Shown here piece by piece: positions 33,088 to 43,232 of a stretch of DNA of 64,000 bases. Source of the stretch: Reticulascus tulasneorum. Taxonomy: Eukaryota > Ascomycota > Sordariomycetes > Glomerellales > Reticulascaceae. The stretch lies in assembly GCA_001557505.1 (NCBI GenBank), contig LSAX01000006.1, positions 434,001 to 498,000 of the forward strand, read 5' to 3'. A model generated the notes under the pieces. That model was not told the DNA's origin and did no database searches. It saw only the letters and a program-made list of their open reading frames with translations. Within the stretch, counting starts at the first letter, position 1, and every line of letters starts with the position of its first letter. The translations under genes and the position numbers were made by a program.

Positions 33088-34884
33088 TCACGAATGAGCT
33101 AGACTAAGAGTGACACTATTGAGCAATATCCCAAGATTGTCGGCCGCCGCAATCCAGCTGTCTAGTGTTTGTTCTTGTGCCTGGTCTCTGCTCGCTCCTT
33201 CAAACTCAATCATGTGGCCAATTGTACGGAGGCCAGCGTCTTTCGTATGGACAGAAGCTGCATATTCAGATGCCCACGCATCATTTGTTTTGGCTTCCCA
33301 TGGCCCTTTTGTCGAACAAAGCGGAAGATCGCGGTATTGCTCGACGATGCCACAGTTCATATTCGTAAAGACAGAGATGACACGACTTATGAGAAAGAAG
33401 ACTGTAGTAATCCTGGAATCAATGTGTTAAAAAAGGATATGCTGAAGTTTCCACAACTCTACCCACCTAATTCTTGATTCGGTATGAATCCAGCTTTCCC
33501 AGTCGTATGGCTGGCACCCTACGAAGCTACCGTCGTTCTGTGCTTTGAAATGTTGACAAAGGACCTAATTAGATGCTTAGCTTGGTACAATACGGGTAGA
33601 AAATTACTTGATTGATGAACTAACCTTGAATGCTATTAGGATCTGGACGTCCAGCTCATCAGGCTGGGTCACCCCATCTATGAGCCGCATAATAAGGTAC
33701 ATGACCTGCACTTGAATCGCTGCAAGGAGGCATTCCTCTGAGAAGCTGTTCATCTGCGTTGATTTTCCAATATAAGCAACAATAAGCACCATTGTATTTA
33801 CACAAATATATAGTCTCACCTCATCAAGGCATCTTTGACTCTCGCTCTTCACTGAGCTCCAAAGGAATGTCGCGGTTTCCGAAGTTCTAGACACGAACAA
33901 GTTTGCTATTATCATACAGTTAGTCAAAGGCCAGGGCAAACATGGTGTGCTCGGACGGTGCCAGTGCGGATGGATGAAGGGTGGGAACGTCTCCTTCCGC
34001 AGCATCATATATGGATATGCGCGTATGGATTGCATAATTAGACGCGCATTGTGTTGAGCAACTGGGTCTTTAGGTTGTAGACGAGCTAATGTGCCCATAA
34101 TCTGGTAGCTGGATGACGGATTTCCATTCGATGTGTGCATCCCCGAAAGAGCGGAGATGTGATTGTTGTCAACGATGCAGTATATACCAGAGCGCAATGC
34201 GTCTCTTTTCTGAAGAGGTAGGGAGGACGATGGAAGATATCTCTGATAGGAAGGCAAACTGATAGCGGTGGTTTGTGTTTCCGAGTTTGAGTCGAAGATG
34301 TCGTCACGACCGGAGATGCTAACTAGGACGCCATCGTCCATAGTGTCTGACCTGATGGAGTCGAGATTTGTCAGAAAGTTAGAATCTGCAATCTGAAATC
34401 GGCTGTCAATTCGCGATGCATCAAAGATGCCAGCCCTGTCGTTTGGCCCAGAATCAATCAGCGTGAAGGACGGCTTATCCATAAGGCCTGCAGGAATATT
34501 GGAGTCGTCCCCCCTGGAACCCCTCGGTATGCTAACCGGCTGGTCATAGCTGCAATGAAGCCCTCTTTGGGTACACCGCCGGCAGGTCTTCTCAAAGGTG
34601 CATTTGGTCTTTGCGGAGTTGCATGCCCGGCATGCTTTGTTTCGGATGCGTTGGCGATTCTGCGTCTTGCGGCAGTAGGAGATGTGCCGGCTGTATGAAG
34701 ACTCTGTAGAGCTCATCTGTCAGAACTCACCCATCTTACAACATGCAGGGTCAATATCTCGACTGGAAGTTCGATACGGACCTTGCACAAATGGTTTCTG
34801 GCAAATGGGGCAGCGGAGATCGGATGTCAGTGGCAGGCTGGACCCCGAGCTCTCCAATGTCATTGAATCTGTGTTTGCACTCAT
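33088..34884 (-). CDS. C2H2 + Zn2Cys6 transcription factor
   Basis: Five exons (34782-34884, 33820-34703, 33625-33753, 33467-33564, 33088-33412) give 512 residues. Joining exons 1 and 2 creates a finger C25-x2-C28-x12-H41-x3-C45, followed at once by a Zn2Cys6 cluster C59-x2-C62-x6-C69-x5-C75-x2-C78-x6-C85. This tandem arrangement is known from a fungal regulator class. The C-terminal part carries the family's typical ETATFLWSSVKSESQR, WESWIHTESRIRITTVFFLI, CSTKGPWEAKTNDAWASEY and a closing helix. Intron 1 needs a weak donor (GTCCGT) but has CTGAC before CTACAG. It may control the esterase/SDR/monooxygenase group, or the UstYa-like genes on its other side. Confidence 0.85.
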
Positions 34885-35240
34885 TTTCCCTGGCGCGACA
34901 CAGCTTTCAGCTGCATTTTGGAGGTTGCCAATATGCCAACTCGTGTGAAGTGTGGCAGAACGCAAAGAACGAGCTTCCAATTCATGATGGCTGAATTACT
35001 AAGCAAGTGGGTCCACCAGTCAACCAATAAGAGGCCACTTAATGCCAGGGCTCCGTTTCTCTTGTGACAGGTGGGTGTTCAAGATGCTCCGGTGCAACTT
35101 ACAAGTCCACCGGCTATCCAAACGTTTCAGCCGCCATAAGTCGTTGCAGTGCTTGAGACTTCTGTTTACGCCGTTGTCGCCGTATGCCAACTTCATGGAT
35201 GCAGGACAGTTAACGTTATTACCTTAAATAACAAAGCACA

Positions 35241-35327
35241 TAATTCTTTATGACGGATAACATATAGTTTATATACTACACTTAGTTAACGATAAATAGC
35301 TCAGCATTGAGGTAGAATCAAGTTCTT
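35241..35327. repeat. Dispersed repeat, copy A
   Basis: Shares CATATAGTTTATATACTACA, the nearby ATGACG and a terminal GAATCAAGTTCT with 44204-44327, in the same orientation, with indels. It abuts the esterase fragment. Its origin is unknown; it may be a remnant of a longer mobile element. Confidence 0.6.
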
Positions 35328-35330
35328 ATA

Positions 35331-35694
35331 GACCTTCTAGGCCATTTTACTATCGACAGGCTCTGCCGGCAGAGTTCATTCATGGTGGCTGCGCGGAACA
35401 GCCGCTTACCATTGTACCTTCGATCAGCGCTACCGCAAATACAAATACAAATCAAACAAATCGAGTGTTGGCAGAGTAACTAATGTCTACACCCTAGTAA
35501 CCCTACGTTTTAGGATGTGATAACTTATTCCCATTGGCCAAGATCCCTGCTCTATACATGGGTGTAGTCTGGTTACTCTGCCAATACTCGATTTGTTTGA
35601 TTTGGATTTGTATTTGCGGCAGCGCTGCCTTCGATCACCGCGATCTATCAGCAAGTGGTCTAGCACGGACACTGCGCTAGCCGACTCGCCCCAG
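35331..35694 (-). pseudogene. Esterase gene fragment (degraded copy of 30686-30845)
   Basis: In the same orientation as the parent, this segment repeats the esterase region encoding the stretch around GESAGAVSVLDHLLIDRGD, here GESASAVSVLDHLLIDRGD. It has a 9-bp deletion and scattered substitutions, many of them C to T or G to A. It is interrupted by a 203-bp MITE. No start, no stop context and no flanking esterase sequence are present, so it is a dead partial duplication 4.8 kb from its source. Confidence 0.85.
35425..35627. mobile_element. hAT-like MITE with 56-bp inverted repeats and 8-bp target duplication
   Basis: 203 bp. The two ends (35425-35480 and 35572-35627) are inverted copies of each other with 53 of 56 matches, both starting CAGCGCT. 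The element is flanked by the direct repeat CCTTCGAT (35417-35424 and 35628-35635). An 8-bp target duplication and a terminal CAG fit the hAT superfamily. There is no transposase, and the interior partly continues the palindrome (CTACACCC...GGGTGTAG). It sits inside the esterase fragment, so it inserted after that duplication. Confidence 0.85.
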
Positions 35695-36109
35695 TAGAAA
35701 AAAATGTAAGGCGTAGCTTCCAACAGCTTTATAATCAATACTACGAGAGGAGTTTGGGTCAACTCCACAGAACAGGTGGGAGGTTAGGAGATGAATCGCT
35801 GGGGCATTCAACATCTTCCAATAGTTCAGATCTACGTACCAACGTTCAATTGATTGTGAGGCATCAATGGACTTTTATCATTACACAATGATGCCTTACG
35901 GTGTTTCCCTCTACGTAAACGCCTTCTTGTCCTTATATGATTTGTTAGGCACAGGGTTCCTGCAGCCTCCTGAGAATGTTAGTGTAATAGATGTACCATT
36001 CTTACTCACACACCTTACAATCTCGACTAATCTTCGTCGGAGGCACGATTTACAAGTTCGTCCTTAATTAGGATTAGAAATAAGTTGATCAAACCGCCAA
36101 CGTCATCAT

Positions 36110-36930
36110 TCAGCCTGGGAACGCCTCTGTAGTGACATTTTTACCCTGATCTCGCACAGTCTTAATTAGAGAGCGGCTGTTTCCGCACTGCCGCAGGTCC
36201 TGTGTACCATCTATCGTCCATGACCTGCTGCCATTCCGTAAGAGTGACTCTCGCTCGATAGTGCCATCCGCCCAACAGAGAATAGTCTGCATGTTGTTAA
36301 ATTCAATGGTATCTTCAAAATGATCGGTTACAACCTGCCTTTCTCAGGTAGTCCATGCAATGTGGCCAGTGTGCGTTGTCATTTTGGTCCAACCCAGGAT
36401 CTTTACCATCGCGGGCCGTTTGTATAGCATGCCGAAGGCTAGAGAGGCAATGTAGTTGGTGGAACCTTGCGAATTATCAGTATGTTTATTTTCGCATGTT
36501 CAGAGCCGGTCTTCTTTGCAGCGGTTACTAACATGGAAAATACCCCTGGCAGTATTTCACCGTTGGAAGCATCATCTGGAAGGAGGATCACTGGAGATCT
36601 TCCATCTTGTGCCTCCCACAGTGAATCATACTTGTGATCTACCGACATTAAGGCAGTATTGTGACCATAGGCAGTCTTGAACACATTGTTGGCCTGGCAG
36701 CTCTTGCCGTTCGTCTTCAAGTGCAACTGGTTTAGGATTGCGGCCATGACGACCACCACGGCGGTGGTTGATAACGCGCAGTATACTAACAGACACGTCG
36801 TTGTAAAATTAAAGCTAAAATGCCCGGAGCGACGTGAAGCTATTAAAGAATAAAGCGAGGGAGATTCGTCTGGAATTAGATGCTCGTTAGACGAGTCCTC
36901 GGAGGAGCAAACGCGATCGTACTTGGCCAT
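36110..36930 (-). CDS. UstYa-like (DUF3328) oxidase
   Basis: Three exons, 36533-36930, 36339-36465 and 36110-36286, 233 residues. A cytosolic start is followed by one membrane helix (about residues 46-66, CLLVYCALSTTAVVVVMAAI) and a lumenal domain. The two HxxHC motifs that define the family are present: FHQLHC at 134-139, formed across intron 1, and HWPHC at 165-169, followed by MDYLRKTILCWAD. VDHKYDSLWEA before motif 1 is also typical. Intron 2 has no usable GT donor; a GC-AG intron (AAG/GCAGGT...ATGCAG) restores the frame. The C-terminal 'HxCRD' block is weak (TQDLRQCGN). Such proteins cyclise or oxidise fungal ribosomal peptides (ustiloxin, asperipin) or act on cyclic peptides. Confidence 0.85.
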
Positions 36931-38202
36931 GTTAATTGTCGACAGTTAGTAACTCAATCACGCAGGCCCGGGAATAAGAGAATTCAAAGAGACTGTAATT
37001 ACGAAAATCAGCGGCGAGCAGAAGGGGACGACCGATGGAGCTGAAGGAAATCCCTGGAGATGTCCACCCTCCTAACCCTCTCTAAAGGGTGGAAGACATG
37101 GCCGGTGTAGAAACAGCATGACCCCCAACATTAAACCACTTGACCAACAATTATCGTCATACCCACTACTGTGTGAAGATGACCGGCAATCCTTACGAGA
37201 TAGACAGGGTTATGTCAAAATTGCCACTGCACTGTGTTGAGCGGGCTATGGGAAGGACTTTTGTGCTGGAGTGCCCGCAGGTGACCGGGCATGATTAATG
37301 CATTGAGCATTCGTGTGAGAGATATAATTACTAGACTAGGATTACGCCCGTCACTGCGTGTACGCCAAGTATCAACCTATGATCCCTCGCTTCAAGCCAA
37401 GGAAATACCTAGTTGCTTGTCGATCACCAGAGGAGCGTTCGGTGAGCCGAGACTCCCGCAAACGGTATTTACCTGCTGCCAAGGTTAGCGAAACTCGGTG
37501 TGTAGTATTTACCTATTGCCAAGGTTCTTGGGCAGACATGGTGACTGGTCCAATTAATTGAGAGCACGTAGGTGCAGATGTCGACGACGTAGGTATATGT
37601 GTGAGTAGGTCAACTGAAGGATGCAATGCGAGGTGAGAGAACTTAATAGAACCTACAGTATGCCTACAGTATGGACCAGAAGTCGGACTTGATGCCTATT
37701 GCAGCATTGACCACCGGGTGCGCAAGCGCAGCTTTGGTTTTAGGAACATGAAATGTGCTGAGTTGTCTTATCTGTACTCTTGGTAGGCAGTAAGACCCAA
37801 CAACAGACCCTCGCTCAGGCCGGGAAGCTTGTGTGAAGGACTTTGTTTTATGACATATACTGGAGACGTGCATAGGAATATGTCTCAAAAGACCACATAA
37901 AGTGTCTGGCTAAGGGTAGTCTGAAATGCAGCTCGGGTGGAAAGTTGCGTATATTGAAGTAAAGAGACTTGGCAGTAGTCTGAGCTCTAGCACATTGTGT
38001 GATTACAAATGTAATCTGGAGTTCGTCTAAACTACCTACTTCCGCAGCTCAATTCACCCTTGACCTCAATCCTCAGAATCAGCAACAAACTCCACCAAGC
38101 ACCATATGGTCTCAACCATTCTTCATCCCCCAAATCAGAAAGAAAAGAAGGAGTCGGCGAATTCAAAGCAGCCACGCTTCGCTACTACTCGTAGATATTT
38201 CT
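36931..38202. other. Intergenic; promoter of UstYa-like gene 1
   Basis: 1.27 kb without a supported gene. Two imperfect copies of a 22-bp block (GTATTTACCT...GCCAAGGTT) occur at about 37465-37486 and 37505-37526. Confidence 0.4.
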
Positions 38203-38468
38203 CTACTTTTCGACAGCATTGTTATTGTTGTACTCTATACAGGTCAGCAGATTAGCTTGTTTCTCTGTATCCATTTGCATAACGTCAATTAAGGCACTAG
38301 AATCCTAGTCTTACCAAGGGCAGGGAGTGCTGGCAGGTCCTATTGCGTTGTTAATATACTATGGTCACTCCCAAGTGTTAGTGTTAGACGTACCGGCTGA
38401 GGAAGAGCGATGGCAACAGCCAGAGAAAGCAAGGTGACAAAAACGGAAATGATATGAGTGGTCTGCAT
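38203..38468 (-). CDS. Tiny multi-exon secreted peptide, candidate RiPP precursor
   Basis: Start ATG at 38468. Exon 1 (38394-38468) encodes a signal peptide, MQTTHIISVFVTLLSLAVA-IALPQP. Intron 1 (38340-38393) has donor GTACGT, branch TATTAAC and acceptor AATAG. Exon 2 (38315-38339) adds DLPALPAL. A second intron (38235-38314; donor GTAAGA, branch GCTGAC, acceptor TATAG) leads to exon 3 (38203-38234), ending in EYNNNNAVEK; total 43 residues. If intron 2 is retained, the product ends GKTRILVP at 38289 (41 residues). A TATTTAAA element lies ~70 bp upstream and the leader is pyrimidine-rich. It lies between two UstYa-like genes and is divergent from the second. Confidence 0.6.
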
Positions 38469-39069
38469 GATGGTGGGATTGGTTGGTTACTGAGATACGG
38501 TAATATGAAGATGAGAAGTTGAACTGTGGAAGTTTTTAAATAGTGTGATGGTTTACTGAACGCTCTTGGATTTACAAGATGTCACAAACTTGAGGGCAGA
38601 TGTCCGGACCTTTATAATATTCAAATCCAAGCTTCCGGTAGAGTATGAATATATGTAAATGATGGAATGCACACGGTTTGACGGAAATGAAACCCTGTGC
38701 CCATTTCGCCAAGCACCAAAAGTACAACATGCTAACCTCGTTGGCAAATCACGCTTCAAGAACGCCTTTTGCTCGCGGCCCATTCAGGCCGAATGTGCGG
38801 TTATTCAAAATGTATTAGTCGTTAGTGGGAAAGTGACATCTGACGTGCTACAGGGTTGGAGGAAGGATTCGAAGGATTCGAGGGATTCGAAGGATTAGTG
38901 CAGTGGGAAACAGTTCCGTGTTGATCTTGGTCGTGCAGAGATAGCTTGAGTTGAAGCTAGGTCCTAAAGACCGGAATCCCCATTCTTCATCGTTACAACC
39001 AAGAACGTCTTTGAAGGTCCCATTCTCATCCTCTCAAAAGATCGGCTATGATTCCCCTCAGCGTCCGTC
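38469..39069. promoter_or_regulatory. Shared promoter of peptide gene and UstYa-like gene 2
   Basis: 601 bp between divergent starts, with a TATTTAAA element for the peptide gene at about 38534-38541. A short array of about four 9-bp GGATTCGAA units lies at 38862-38896. Confidence 0.45.
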
Positions 39070-40080
39070 ATGAAGAATACTGAGCACAGCAGAGTTTCGA
39101 GCCTCCTAGAGTCGAGAGACTCAACATCCGATGGTGATGATGAGGAGGGACACACCTTACTCCCCGGGAAGACACCATTGAGAGTTTCACATCGATCAAC
39201 GAGAAATTTCATGACTATCCTATCGATAATTAACGCTATTGTCTTTGGTTTCTCATGCTTGTTTTTCGGAACGTGGTTTTATGACAACTACCTTGTTCTT
39301 AATGTGGAATTCCGGAGAATCTCAGCGTACAGTATAGCCCCGATTTCATAGCGGTTACTATCAGACTGGCTCTATTATGAGTATTAATGTTCAATAGCAC
39401 CCATTCATGAGCTTTTCCGCCCCGAGTGGCAGGTCAAGAAGATCAATGGTACTTTTTGGCCACCAGAGAGCCCATCTATTGCCCGACAAATCAACGATGA
39501 GACAGAAAGTCAATGGCAAGAATATGAAAAAAATAGGATCTTTCCCGTAACAGCAGCACAGCTTCGAGTAATGGGTGTGGACTCTTCCACGGCTGCCAAG
39601 CTGGATGACGAAGAATGGGGTCTGGGAGATGACGCTTTTGTCGCAGCTCTCGATGTATATCACCAACTTCATTGCTTGAATACCCTCCGACAGATAGCGT
39701 ATGGAGACCTCTATCCTGAGGTTTCTCGTGGTCGTGAGAAGCCGGCATGGAAATATCACGTCGACCACTGTGTAGACATACTTATGCAGGAGCTCCAGTG
39801 CAGTGGCAATCTCAACCTAGTCACCTACCACTGGGTCGAAAACCACGATAGACCCTTCCCGGATTTCAGCATTAACCGTCAGTGTATCGACTTTGAAGCT
39901 TTAACACGTTGGCGCCTGGAGAACACGCTTGACGTGGACAAGTTCAATAGTATTGCCAGAAAGCCGACCGGAGCCAAACAGCTGCGCGCCGCGGACGACT
40001 GGTACAAGTATAGAGCACCGAACTTGACGAATCCTAACCATCTGAACGGGGCCAACCCCGATGAAAAGTTCATCTTGTAA
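39070..40080 (+). CDS. UstYa-like (DUF3328) oxidase
   Basis: Two exons, 39070-39331 and 39398-40080 (intron 66 bp), 314 residues. An acidic cytosolic start (STSDGDDEEGHTLLPG) leads to a membrane helix at about 47-69 (FMTILSIINAIVFGFSCLFF). The lumenal part has NGTFWPPESPSIARQ, ALDVYHQLHCLNTLR (HQLHC at 176-180) and WKYHVDHCVDILMQEL (HVDHC at 208-212), the paired HxxHC signature of the ustiloxin-type oxidases. It is longer than usual, with ~60 extra C-terminal residues rich in Asn and basic residues. It is divergent from the small secreted peptide, and two further HxxHC genes follow on the same strand. Confidence 0.92.
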
Positions 40081-41002
40081 AGTGATTCTGGGGTGGATCT
40101 AGCTTGGACGGGCGAGGGCTTGGTGCGACCAAGACGAGGGAGTTCGGGGTATATCTCGCTAGAGATTTTGTGCGAAGCGTGGTAGAGGTCTTTTGTAAAT
40201 TTCATGACTTCAGTTATTCTGATACATTCATGGCCACTTAGCCTTTGGCCTATACCTCGACTTGCCTCCACAAATTGTTTCTTGATTTCAATATTTCAGG
40301 CTGCATATCAACAGCAAATAGATGCTTGTCTCCCAGTATATGGATTATTTTCAAATGCCGACGAATTCTTCGTATTCTGCATAATTCAGAAACTTGGGCT
40401 TCGAATATTCAAGCTTGCCAAGATTACTAGCAAACCTACAGAGATAAGATAGTGTACGATCTACGCCCGCCAGTGCCACGCTGCCTGCACCAGGGTCCGC
40501 GGTCATGCTCCGAGTACTTGCAACTGATATCAGTACTTGCCAAGCTCACTTTTGATCTTTTGTCCACAATCACATATGACGAGAGTTGTGAAGAATCCTT
40601 CAAAATGCTTATTTACGTCGTCTGACGCGGTCAGACATATATGTACACCGATAGCCGTGAAGAATCCTTCGCCATGCCTGATTACGCGGTCTGACAGCGT
40701 TGGACATATCAAGAAAATTGTTAATCCTTCCGAAGCGAGTCTATCAGGTGGCGTGGTGCTGTGGGTGTAATCATTAAGATCAAAAGCCGAAACCAGCTTA
40801 CATAGCGAGTGGGGGGACACTGGACTTGCCATACCAAATGTAGTCGGTAGCCACGTCTTAGATATCTTGACTGTTACTTCTCCTGTGTGTATTTGAATAC
40901 ATGATGCGGAGAATGAATTCCAGGTTCACACCTTTTGGTCGTGAACTTGCCCGATGCCCATACTTTTTCCTACATACGTAGCTTTTCGCTTGACCTCCTA
41001 TT
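40081..41002. other. Intergenic with a tandem repeat
   Basis: 922 bp. It contains two ~53-bp copies with 69-bp spacing (40588-40640 and 40657-40709). No supported gene. Confidence 0.45.
40588..40709. repeat. Two-copy direct repeat, 69-bp period
   Basis: Both copies start GTGAAGAATCCTTC and end in GACATAT, with diverged middles. Each contains GTCTGAC. They lie 0.3 kb upstream of the next HxxHC gene; a duplicated regulatory site is possible, but so is a mobile-element remnant. Confidence 0.55.
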
Positions 41003-41725
41003 ATGGCTCCCAAGCAAGCGACTTCACTCTCAGAACTGCAAAACACAATGCACGGCGGCCACAAAAAGCTTTACTCCGATGAAGAGGTTGACTTAGCAAT
41101 AGACCAAAGCCAAACCTCCCAGCTACACCTCCAGTCTCAAGCTCAAGGGATTCTAAGCCTTCGTGTTCTCGCCAGTTTCTTCCTTCTACTCGCAACGTCA
41201 AGCGTCTTCGTTGTCGTCCTTCGCAGCAATGGCAATCGCACCGAGTATCACAACTTGAGACCCATCAATGCCTCAGCAAATCCTGGTGAAAGCTTCTCGA
41301 AATGGATTGACTGTGGTCAAACAGCCTTGGAGGCTCGCGACCGGAACTGCATATTCGACCTTATGCTCTCAACATGGATTCATGAGTCCTGTTATGACGA
41401 CGAGATGATGAACAGGTATCTTCTAGAGGGAAACCATACTTACTTTTACGACGAAGGTATGGTGAACGAAATGCCTGAGGAGGAAGCTCGGCGTGGAGAG
41501 TATAAAACCATTTGGACGGACGGGGAGTTCCATTTACGGCACTGCGTCTATTTGATGGATATGCAACTACAGGCATACGTGACGGGACGGCCAATCGAGG
41601 TGTCAATATATAACTTTAAGCACACGCAGCATTGTGTTAACATGACGCTTTGGCATGATCGGGATGGAAAGAAGACAAAATTGCACGCATTGCACGGAAA
41701 ATGTGGCTTTCCAAAGACGAGATAG
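41003..41725 (+). CDS. UstYa-related HxxHC membrane protein
   Basis: Intronless, 240 residues. A cytosolic start is followed by one hydrophobic segment at about 50-72 (LASFFLLLATSSVFVVVL). The lumenal part has the pattern CG...EA...C-x-FD...W...CYDDE (residues 104-134), then two HxxHC motifs: HLRHC (177-181) and HTQHC (207-211). This is the less studied HxxHC branch common in ascomycete secondary-metabolite and accessory regions, related in motif layout to DUF3328/UstYa. No cofactor motif is visible beyond the His/Cys pairs. The neighbour at 42534 is a paralogue. Confidence 0.8.
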   Translation: MAPKQATSLSELQNTMHGGHKKLYSDEEVDLAIDQSQTSQLHLQSQAQGILSLRVLASFFLLLATSSVFVVVLRSNGNRTEYHNLRPINASANPGESFSKWIDCGQTALEARDRNCIFDLMLSTWIHESCYDDEMMNRYLLEGNHTYFYDEGMVNEMPEEEARRGEYKTIWTDGEFHLRHCVYLMDMQLQAYVTGRPIEVSIYNFKHTQHCVNMTLWHDRDGKKTKLHALHGKCGFPKTR

Positions 41726-42533
41726 CTGGCTTATCACGTAGTGACACTAAAGTCTAGAAACAGGATTACACAATTTAACAAAGACACCGTTGTTTTTCAA
41801 AATAGTGTATCATAGAGAATTTGTCACCTGGACTTTTGTGGATTCTGCTATGCCTTATGAAACGTAGACATGATAAAGGTTTCTTAGAAGCTACGTGAGG
41901 CACACGATTCGTGCAGTTAATTAGTGACACCATTTCGCAATTTTCTTCTTTAGATTTAGTAGCAGTGTCTGGCAGATACGATCACACTTGATCCTGTCAC
42001 TATGTTCCCCCACGCAACATGCTACACACCAAAAAGACTGGAAGCCATCGACGATTTTCTATGGCATAGTCTTTGCAACTTGCAGACAACGCCCGCAAAT
42101 GCCATGCCAAGTTCATTAAACCTGCAATCCGCAGTTGGCAAGATCTTCACTTCGGCACATAGCCACACTACTGGAGCCAGAAGAATGCCTGAGCTCCTTC
42201 GGCGGTCCTCCGGCAATCCTTTACCATGCACTGTGTGGGATTCTGCTGTTCACTCCATTTGGTACTTTGGTGTTGCACTCAAGATCCACAACTAGGCGGG
42301 AGCCAAGAGTGAAGCTTCATTTCTTTTGCCTAATTAGTTGACCTTGTGACATTTGGCCATACCTTGGTGCTTTCTTGCTCAGCAGTTCCGTAGTCCTGAG
42401 CACAACCCCATATTTTTTGGAACTTGGAGATAAGCATGTGCAGGAGTTCATATATACCTTGCCTTACATCTCCGCTGGGCAGGGAGACAGGCCCCATCTT
42501 TTTTCTTGTTCTCGATGTCCTAGATCGGCTAAA
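41726..42533. other. Intergenic between two HxxHC genes
   Basis: 808 bp. Some frames overlap here but none has motifs or a signal peptide. The frame of the next gene extends upstream, but the ATG at 42534 is the best start. Confidence 0.45.
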
Positions 42534-43232
42534 ATGGAAGAACAAAAATACAAATTACTTGACAATTATGACCAGTCCCTCGATTATGAGGTAGAGGACT
42601 CTCTTAACGGCGTTGAGGCCACTTATTCCTCACCAATCAATATTAGCAACAAGCTTCGGACTAAGAAGCGGTGGCGTACCACCCTTTACGTGATCACTGG
42701 CCTACTGTTCGCGGCTATTTTTTATCTGCTGGGTTTTTATACGCCAGTCTTGGGCTATGACCCATATCTTTTCAAACCATTCGGTTCGGGGCATTGTGGC
42801 AATTCTTCTGAGGAAGCGATAAAGAATGGTTGCATCATGGACTTCATACCAGGAGCGTGGGTGCCCCCGGACTGCTATGATCAGGACATCGAGAGAGAAT
42901 TCATGGAATATGGCGATTGGCACTGGTACGCTGATCCGTGGGGCAAGGAAGAGCTGTCAGAGGAATTTATGAGACGGACAGGTGGCCCCAGTCCTGTGTA
43001 TGTGTCCATGGCGTACCACGACGCGCATTGCGCCTTTACCTGGAGAAAGTTACACCGAGCAATTCTTCGAGGGACACCGATTGATAGCCAAATTGGTAAA
43101 TATCAGCATACCGAGCATTGTTCGGTAGCATTGTCGATAGCAAGAGATGCTGAGAAGTATCCGCAATGGAAGGCACCTGCTAGGTTCTTTAACGTATTCA
43201 CATCTTGCGAGCTGCCGCAGAAGTGCAAGTAG
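42534..43232 (+). CDS. UstYa-related HxxHC membrane protein, second copy
   Basis: Intronless, 232 residues from the ATG at 42534 (A at -3). A membrane helix at about 48-68 follows a KKRWR anchor (LYVITGLLFAAIFYLLGFY). The lumenal part repeats the architecture of its neighbour: CGNSSEEAIKNGCIMDFIP...W...CYDQDIE (88-120), then YHDAHCAFTWRKLHRAI (HDAHC at 162-166) and HTEHC (192-196). The WRKLHRA string is typical of this branch. Together with the genes at 36.1, 39.1 and 41.0 kb it makes four HxxHC proteins within 7.2 kb. Confidence 0.82.
   Translation: MEEQKYKLLDNYDQSLDYEVEDSLNGVEATYSSPINISNKLRTKKRWRTTLYVITGLLFAAIFYLLGFYTPVLGYDPYLFKPFGSGHCGNSSEEAIKNGCIMDFIPGAWVPPDCYDQDIEREFMEYGDWHWYADPWGKEELSEEFMRRTGGPSPVYVSMAYHDAHCAFTWRKLHRAILRGTPIDSQIGKYQHTEHCSVALSIARDAEKYPQWKAPARFFNVFTSCELPQKCK

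Larger units (their letters stand above)
34885..36109. other. Repeat-rich intergenic region
   Basis: 1.2 kb without an intact gene. It contains a dispersed repeat (35241-35327), a fragment of the esterase gene (35331-35694) and a hAT-like MITE inserted in that fragment. The part right of 35.7 kb shows nothing recognisable. Confidence 0.55.

Noticed and set aside
38104..38240. ATG frame on the plus strand opposite the tiny peptide gene
   Set aside because: Overlaps the 3' end of the better-supported minus-strand peptide gene and has no signal peptide.
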